Part shown: positions 57,302 through 64,000 of the stretch, piece after piece
Layout of the letters: every line of letters starts with the position of its first letter
Position numbering within the stretch: position 1 is the stretch's first letter
Program-made: the position numbers and the translations under genes
The notes under the pieces: generated by a model
What the model was told of the DNA's origin: nothing
Seen by the model: only the letters and a program-made list of their open reading frames with translations
The model's database searches: none
Assembly (NCBI GenBank): GCA_902806595.1
Contig: CADCXC010000011.1
Span: 248,001-312,000, forward strand
Origin: Pyrenopolyporus hunteri
Lineage: Eukaryota; Ascomycota; Sordariomycetes; Xylariales; Hypoxylaceae
DNA length: 64,000 nucleotides
Direction: 5' to 3'

Positions 57302-60300
57302 TCGGGCTATGACACGGATAAATCAACGGCCTTTAGGGGTAGCGGGTCTCACGATTATTCCTTACCTTGCGTAGGGACGGTCGATGGTAAAGGCTACGGT
57401 CAATATGATGGACGAGTATGAGGAGTCCTTACTAAGGGGAGTTGTGACTTGTGTGTGCGCGCGTGGAGGGATTATGCGTAGTTTCTGGGTCTCGTTCTCT
57501 TATGCAAAGGGTGGAAAAAGGGAGGGTTTGCATTATTTGTTTTTTATTGATCCCCGGGGAACGGCGTAACGGAATACGATGCAAGCAATACGGCTGCGGA
57601 ATGTTCTTGTTTTCCCCGACCTGTTACTGCATCCAGAATGGCAAAGATACCCGAGTCCGGTGCTGCTGCTTCGAATCGGATCCCTCCGAGGTTTCTGCTG
57701 TTCTTTCCATGTGATGCCCCGAGCTTCATCCAACGCTAGAGTCTCGGACGCCAATGACAATACCTGAATGACTTATTATGTTTATGCTGTTACTCGTATT
57801 TCACACCCAACATGATGGATAAATGAGCCCTTGGTTACGTCCTATTGGTTGGTAAGAGCACCGATAGGTCGGTAGCTATTAGATGTCTCACGGTAAGAGG
57901 TCCCGGTAGTGCTCTAGTAGTAGGGTACCGTTGATCTTCCGCGATTCCGGAGCGGATGACTAGGCGTTCTAGGGAGAGATCTAGACTATCAAAAGCGTCA
58001 TGGTGGTCACGGTATGCTCGGGAACTTGATCTTCCCCACATAGACCCCCACTGCGTCTATTTTCCGCAGATGACCTATGAGTTCATAGGTATATGTTTTA
58101 GAATAGCTGATCGAAATTCGACTCGGATCATCTAGAATCTTCAATTGCTGCCCGTTAGACTAATAGCAAGCCCTCGTAATCCCGAGAAAGAGAAGGACCT
58201 CGGTATGTAATTGCGACTACACGGCTAAGTCAAGTAGTGAAACTCAATCGAAGAATTCCGTGCTCCCGGTTAGGTTTTGGGTCTCTCGGGAACTCTAAAC
58301 GTTCACAAGGTTAACTACCTACCTAGGCAACTTCATACTTTCTCATCCTGAATTAGGTCGATACCGAGTGGAGTTAGCTTCGAGGTTCTGTTCGATACCC
58401 CTCGCTCTGTTTTCGTGGTGTACGTAAGTGAGGGCCAAGACCGTGGGGAAACATGCCGCATGCCGTCATTGCTACCACGGTATGCGGTATGTCCAGGTAC
58501 GGTAGAGGTCTCCCTGAAAAAAAGGGGACCATTATACCGCAGATTTTCACCATGATTTCTCTTACCGATGAAGGTCTCGTCTCATTTCCGCTAGATTTTA
58601 TGAGACTCGCCTGAGAGATTCTCGTATATCCTATTCTAGTGAGTAAGGGAAGAAGGGCTTTGTGGGAGCTCGCTACCATCATCCAACCCTACTTCCCTTG
58701 AGTGCTGTTACAATATCTAATGTACTGGATGGGAATGCCGTCCCTAGCTTTACATAATGCATGCATGCATTGGTAGCCCACGAAGCGGGGAGGGAATGGA
58801 TGCGTGACCACGATCACGAACCCGTTTGGCCTACCGGACTTCTGTACGTACGTAGGAGAGACAGGGCGTTCGTCGTGGCCATCCCACAATTAAAGCGGCC
58901 TGGACTTCCGTCGTACGCATTAATTAGTATATTTATGATTCCTTTGCTTGACGTGGTGCTCTGTGTAAGGTCGATATGTATTAGATTTTTTCTCTTGGAC
59001 CGAATTGGTACCGAAAGAGAGGAGCCGGATATAGGGGTAGGTACCTAGGTACTCGTTGAATACGATCGAAGGTAAGGCACCTAAGGTGGTACCTGTCTAA
59101 GGGACTGCGAAGCGGAAAGCAGATCAGGGACTGGCTAAACCCACCTGGCGGTCTACGTACATGTACATACCTCACCTACTTCCACGATGTATTGGAGTGC
59201 CTACCTCCTACTTGTGATGTCTCATAATACTCCTGTATACGTATCTAGGTAGGTACCTATATATTTAGGTATTTTGGAGACTTCAAGCGCCCGGTCCGTT
59301 TATAGAGGTTCAATGTTGTCCTTCACGTCTTTCCGACTGGACTATTCCGCGAATGGCGATAGCTTTGCCCGTTCGTCTCACCGTAAAAACTCTTATGCAC
59401 TATGCAGGTTACCACAATAATCAGATGACTACCGGTACTGAGAGCTAATTCGGATTGCGGAATGGCGAAAGATTCTGACTGGGTATGATGTAGTCTCACA
59501 ACAGATGGTGAGGCTGATGATGAGCTGCCGGATTGCTGTTGGTCGAGTCCGTTATTGTCCCACCCTAGGTGCGGTATACGCTTGTAGTACACTGCATATT
59601 GCGACGGACAGACTCGTTAATAAGCGACCTACTTCAATAGGGTACCTATCCTTTAAAGGCTTGATGTCGCCAGGGAAGTGAAATTTTTATTGATATTCCT
59701 CAACAATTGGTTACCCCTTTACTGCTAGGTATCGAGGTACTCTTCCGTCTCTTTTACCGGTACCACTTCAGGCGCATCAAACACCCCGTTCTGGGAAACT
59801 CGCGTCGACGGAAGCGCTAAAAAGAGCGCAGTGAGGGGTGGTGCGTCCCCGCCGAACCAGCTCCAGAGGGCTATTGACATATTGGGTAATCGCGATTGGC
59901 TAACGCCATTGGATTTTCAGACCGCCTGTAGAAGTTGAGGGGGAACAGATCAAATGGTACCTTAGGTAGGTACCAGAGTATGTACATGTAGTTGCGGTAC
60001 CTGGATATGCGAGGGATGGATGTGTACCCCAAACGTACCCCTCATCGCCTATTCGCAGTTGCCGGCGAGGAGCTTGTGACCTGAAAGGCAAATATAGGAG
60101 GAATATAGAGGTAGGTAGTACATGCGGGGTACATGGAACGAAGGGCGCATGAGGGACGGATTGGACGCCTTGGAGGGACAAAGTCGACGGAATTTCTCAA
60201 CAGCTGACATCCTTGTCCGGGAACCGTTGCTGGTAGCTAATAGAAATCAAGATTATTCCATGACATCGCCGGCGGCTTCAGGTACGTGTACTGTGCTGCA

Positions 60301-61951
60301 AAACGGAACTCAAAAAAGGAAGCAAATCCTGTCTGGTACTTGCAACCGCATGGAACATCTGCGAGAGTGGGCAGGTATTTAAGTCATCTGGGTCCCCTCT
60401 CGGTTTCATCATCGTGACTTGAGTTACAAAGTCGAGGCCCAATCAATTCCATACCTCTATTGTACCTATTGTATTGTACAATACGTAGGTACCTACGTAC
60501 GTACTGTTCGTATATCTTAGTTCTGATACAATAGGTATAATACGATCGATACCCACGATACTTGCTACATAACGTTATTGCTAATAACGTTGGTATTCAA
60601 AAGAAGAAACAACCCCCTTTGTTTTTCTACAAGGAACGAGCCGCACACGTTCTACCTAGTTGCTTCCATACTTTCCACTCAACGGTGATACCTACCTCGT
60701 TGCAATTTTTATTAAGGCTAAACCCAATCGACGTTTACGTTTACATCATCGGTTATCGACAAGAGAATTTTTTATATCTTATATCTTAATCCTTCAACCT
60801 TTCTACTTTTTTTTAAAAAAAAAAAAAAACAATAAGCCCTGGTTAATAGACGAGAGACCCGACTTCAATACATAATATACTAGCGAACGCCACCATCGAC
60901 AGAGAGCCATCGAAATACCAATCGAGATCGTCCTGACATTGCTGACCTGGCTGAATCTGACATACATTGGCCACGGACCAATCAATTCACGAACTTGTAA
61001 GTGACTTGCACCAAGCTCTTTGGAGAGACCCCTCCATCGCCAGAAACCTCTCCCACCTTTCTTTGTTGGCCCTGCTCCCCCTTAAACTATTACTTCCCCT
61101 TCCCCTTTCTCCCACAATAGACGTTCTCGTCTTGCCAAATCGTTCCCTTCCCAAGCAAAGGGTCGTGCAATTGACAAGCCATTAAAACTTGTTCTCCGAG
61201 TGTTTCTCGTCGGAGACGGGGAACATCATATCCACATTCCAATGGCACTCTAACAGGAATAACGTGGCTATACTGCCTAGTCCCCATTCCCGTCACCAAA
61301 TTCCCACGTCACTGCTACTAGAGACGTTTTGCGTTTATACCTATTCCACACACATATCTACCTCCCTACCCTACGTATCTAGCTTATCGCCTAACCATAT
61401 CCTATCTGCACATAATATCTTTATCTCTTCACCGCATGATATGACCAGGGGCTGGATCTAACAGGTGGATGACTATTAGACAAGCGTAAAAACTTGGTCT
61501 CGCCTAGTGTATCTGACTGATAACCGACGACCCTTGCGAGAATTCCGAGGTCGACCTATTCCAACGCTTCGTATATATCTTGCATAGTCAGCTAGCCGGC
61601 CCTGTACGATAACGATAACATCGGAAGCTCATTGGTATTTATGCGGTACGTATTAGCTACAACTCTACGGCACTTGACCCTACGAGAAACGGCGCCTATT
61701 TAGGTGGATGCTCAAGCACGTCACTGAATTATCGTCGGAGCAAACCCAATATTCCCCACATACCATCTTAATCATAGCCCAGCTCGACCTCCTTCGTTCT
61801 TATATGCCTTTTGCGGCCGAATCCAGCTCGGATCTTTCTCTTTGCTAACATCCTTCCTTGGGTATCCTAGGCCATCTTATTACAGACCGCATACCAGGCG
61901 TAACTGTTTCGAGTACCTAAGCTAATAGTTGCGTTTCCTGCTTTGTTCGCC
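57302..61951. other. Long intergenic region, no gene seen
   Basis: About 4.65 kb, the longest gene-free stretch here. CTAGGTAGGTACC-like motifs recur (58317, 59037, 59245, 60487), and a short poly-T/poly-A junction lies at 60810-60830. The 61000-61900 part is C/T-rich and likely the promoter/leader of AIM21. No protein-like frame or RNA gene convinced me. Confidence 0.5.
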
Positions 61952-64000
61952 ATGTCTACCGCCACAATGCAGTCTGCTCCGGCTATTCCTCCTCGTCCCA
62001 CGAGGGCCCAGGACAAAGACACTGGCTCATCCGTCCCTCCTATTCCGCCGCGTCCCGTCAACCGCCGCTTAAACCGTTCCGTTTCCCCTAACCCTGACCG
62101 GTTTGCCCCCTCGCCCCTGAACGAGAGCCCCTTCGGTGCAAAGGGCCCAGGCGCTGCTAGACAAAGCCAGACCCATCTTGGCGAAGAGCTGGAGCGTCCC
62201 ATGAGTGTTGAGATGCCTGGTGTTGGTGAAGAGGGCCGGGAATATGCGGTGGCTATCGAAGAACTAGCCTCACGCCCGGACACGAGCCGTCGGTCGTCTA
62301 CTTCACCCGAGCAGACCCGCACCGTTGGCGAGGACGTTGAACTCCGTGCTCCGAAGCCAACGATGCCTGCCCAAAGCGCTAAACAGCGAGTTGCTGCAGT
62401 TACCCGGACCGACTCTGACAGAGCTGCAGCTTTTGGTATTGGACGTCCTTCTCACGAGGACCAAGCACCCTCGGCTCGAAGCCTAAAGAAGAAGGCCAGC
62501 ACCACGAGTCAGCTTTCTCATCAGAGCGAACTCTACACCGAGGATGAGAACGGCATTCCCGAAATCGGGCAGCGCGTTCCTATGCTAGCCAATGCCGGCG
62601 ATGTTCAGGCGCCCTCGCCTGCCCCGGCTCCGAGGACTGCCAGCGCCGACGGAACGAAATCCGTTCGACATCATAGCAGGAAGTCTAGCTCCAGGGGCGG
62701 TTTTGGGGACCTTCCGGCCGACGTCTACGGTCTTCACGGCCATGGTGTTGCTTCCACAGACAAGCTTGAGAAAGCCTATTACGAGAAACATCCCGACGTT
62801 CTGCAAAAGGAGCGCTACAATCATCTTCACGATCGTGTTCACGACTATTCCATGAGTAGCGAAGATCTCAACAAGATCGTTCGGGACACAGCCAGCCGTG
62901 GCGCTGGTTTTGGTAACGCAAACTCCCAGCGAAACTTCGGAGTATTTCTAACCAATCACTGCAGGTACTTCTGCCGATTATGTTGGGACTCCCAGCGAAC
63001 AAGTTGGCTACCGAGCTGCGGATGAATATACATCGCGTATTTCGTCTCCTCGACCGCCGTCCACTGCTCCTAAGCATGACGCGAAACTCGCATCGGTCTT
63101 GAACTCCGACGAGGCTGCTGATGCTACCAATGATGATGACGTAATCCACGTAGACGAGCCAGATCGACGCAAGGGATATGCCAAGTTTGGCGATGAAAAC
63201 TCCGCCGAGGGCGATGGTGCCGAGGAAATCCACGCCCACCCAATCCTAGCCCCCGATGAGGTAGCCAAAGATCCTTCCCCTTACCAAATGCAACCCGCCG
63301 TGGAGCCTCCACCGGAACGGCACGGTAGTGCATACGAGATGGAGGAGCCCAGGAGCCGCCCCTCAAGTAGACCCGCGAGTATATATAGCCCTCCACCGAT
63401 TGAGGTCCATTCCACACCGCTCGAGGACGTCGAAGAATACGAGCCATTGTTCCCCGAAGACGAGAAGAGCGGTAAGAAGCCCACGACTCAGGAAGAGAGG
63501 CCGAAGGTGCACCGCCAAAGATTCCCTAGTCAGGATATCTGGGAGGATGCTCCTAACAGTGTTCATTCTACCGCGGAGGTCTCGACGCCGGAGCTACTGG
63601 AAGCCCGCGAAAAGGAGCGGGCCTCAAATCTAGACGTTCCCCTGAGAGAGGGCGAGACCCCCGCTCAAGCCTTCGCCCGGCGACAAGAGGAATTGGCCGA
63701 AAAGGAGGCTCTCACGCCTGACAGCTTTTTGTACCGCCAACAAAAGCCACCGTCGTGGGTTGGTCACCAGCCGCACTTAACTAAGGAGATCCAAAGCCGC
63801 CCGAATTCGACTCCTCATAGGTTCCCAAGCCGAGATGTCTGGGAAGATACGCCTGATTCTCTGAAGTTTACTGCAACCGTATCCACCCCGGAAACTACCG
63901 AGGAGTCACGAGAAGACGAGGCGTCGAGTCCAGTCACTGAGCAGGGCCCACCAAAGCCTTCGATACCCCCGCGACCTAAAACTCAAGGATCAGGTGACGA
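61952..64000 (+). CDS. AIM21: Aim21-like actin-patch protein, 5' part (runs off window)
   Basis: Two visible exons (61952-62912 and 62965-64000 and beyond) code 665 residues without reaching a stop. The protein is long and disordered, rich in Pro, Ser and charged residues, with PAIPPRP and PPIPPRP SH3-binding motifs at the start, the fungal signature GIPEIGQRVPM near residue 205, and DVYGLHGHG near 260. Two RFPSxDxWEDxPxS repeats lie near 515 and 610. In yeast Aim21 works with Tda2 at endocytic actin patches, competing with capping protein; mitochondria are affected only indirectly, despite the name. The intron joins ASRGAGF|GTSADYVGTPSEQ with a CTAAC branch point. Start chosen at the ATG after GTTCGCC. 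Confidence 0.85.

Noticed and set aside
61090..61461. C/T-rich open frames before AIM21
   Set aside because: Low-complexity leader sequence with no protein-like pattern.
1..64000. Secondary-metabolite cluster built from the three P450s
   Set aside because: No polyketide, peptide or terpene synthase is present, and the P450s are up to 50 kb apart with housekeeping genes between.

Overview
This is a gene-rich stretch of nuclear chromosome from a filamentous ascomycete (Pezizomycotina, most likely a sordariomycete). The evidence is the gene style: compact genes with many short GT..AG introns (mostly 50-150 nt) carrying CTAAC/CTGAC branch points close to the acceptor, orthologues of fungal-specific families (Tvp18, Aim21, fungal Nup145, pisatin-demethylase-like P450s, a fungal C2H2 protein), no operons, and AT-rich decayed blocks that look RIP-mutated. 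The exact species cannot be told from the sequence alone. I rebuilt each multi-exon gene by hand from splice signals; reading frames close across every junction listed.

Layout. 1-9 kb is the most accessory-looking part: a cut-off unknown gene (-), a MetE-like zinc protein (+), a five-exon pisatin-demethylase-like P450 (-), about 1.7 kb of AT-rich gene-free DNA, and a C2H2 zinc-finger protein of unknown role (-). 10.6-17.3 kb holds peroxisomal 3-ketoacyl-CoA thiolase (+), an ornithine-cyclodeaminase/mu-crystallin protein (-), a decayed AT-rich repeat element, and a beta-carbonic anhydrase (-). 19.4-30.5 kb is housekeeping: ribosomal protein eL8 (-) divergent from the tRNA 2-thiolation enzyme NCS6 (+), the small complex I subunit NDUFA1 (-), a PHD+MYST histone acetyltransferase of the Sas3 type (+), and a secreted/luminal glutaminyl-cyclase-like M28 protein (+). 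32.7-46.5 kb holds epsin (+), an unusual centrin (-), a TA-flanked MITE with perfect 29-bp inverted repeats (counting the TA), and the Nup98-Nup96 type NUP145 precursor (+). 47-54 kb has two more P450s (-) around an F-box/beta-propeller protein (+). 56-64 kb holds TVP18 (+), 4.6 kb of intergenic DNA, and the 5' part of AIM21 (+), which runs off the window.

The genes do not form an obvious biosynthetic cluster: the three P450s belong to different families and lie 42-50 kb apart with housekeeping genes between them. Some functional pairing is visible: eL8 and NCS6 share a 490-bp divergent promoter (both serve translation), and epsin and Aim21 both act at endocytic actin/clathrin patches. I saw no convincing tRNA, rRNA or CRISPR. 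The least ordinary items are the MITE, the older RIP-decayed element, the centrin with a Pro-rich insertion, introns whose retention would keep the frame, very small exons (3, 7, 15 and 16 nt), and the unassigned proteins at 1-219 and 7018-8782.
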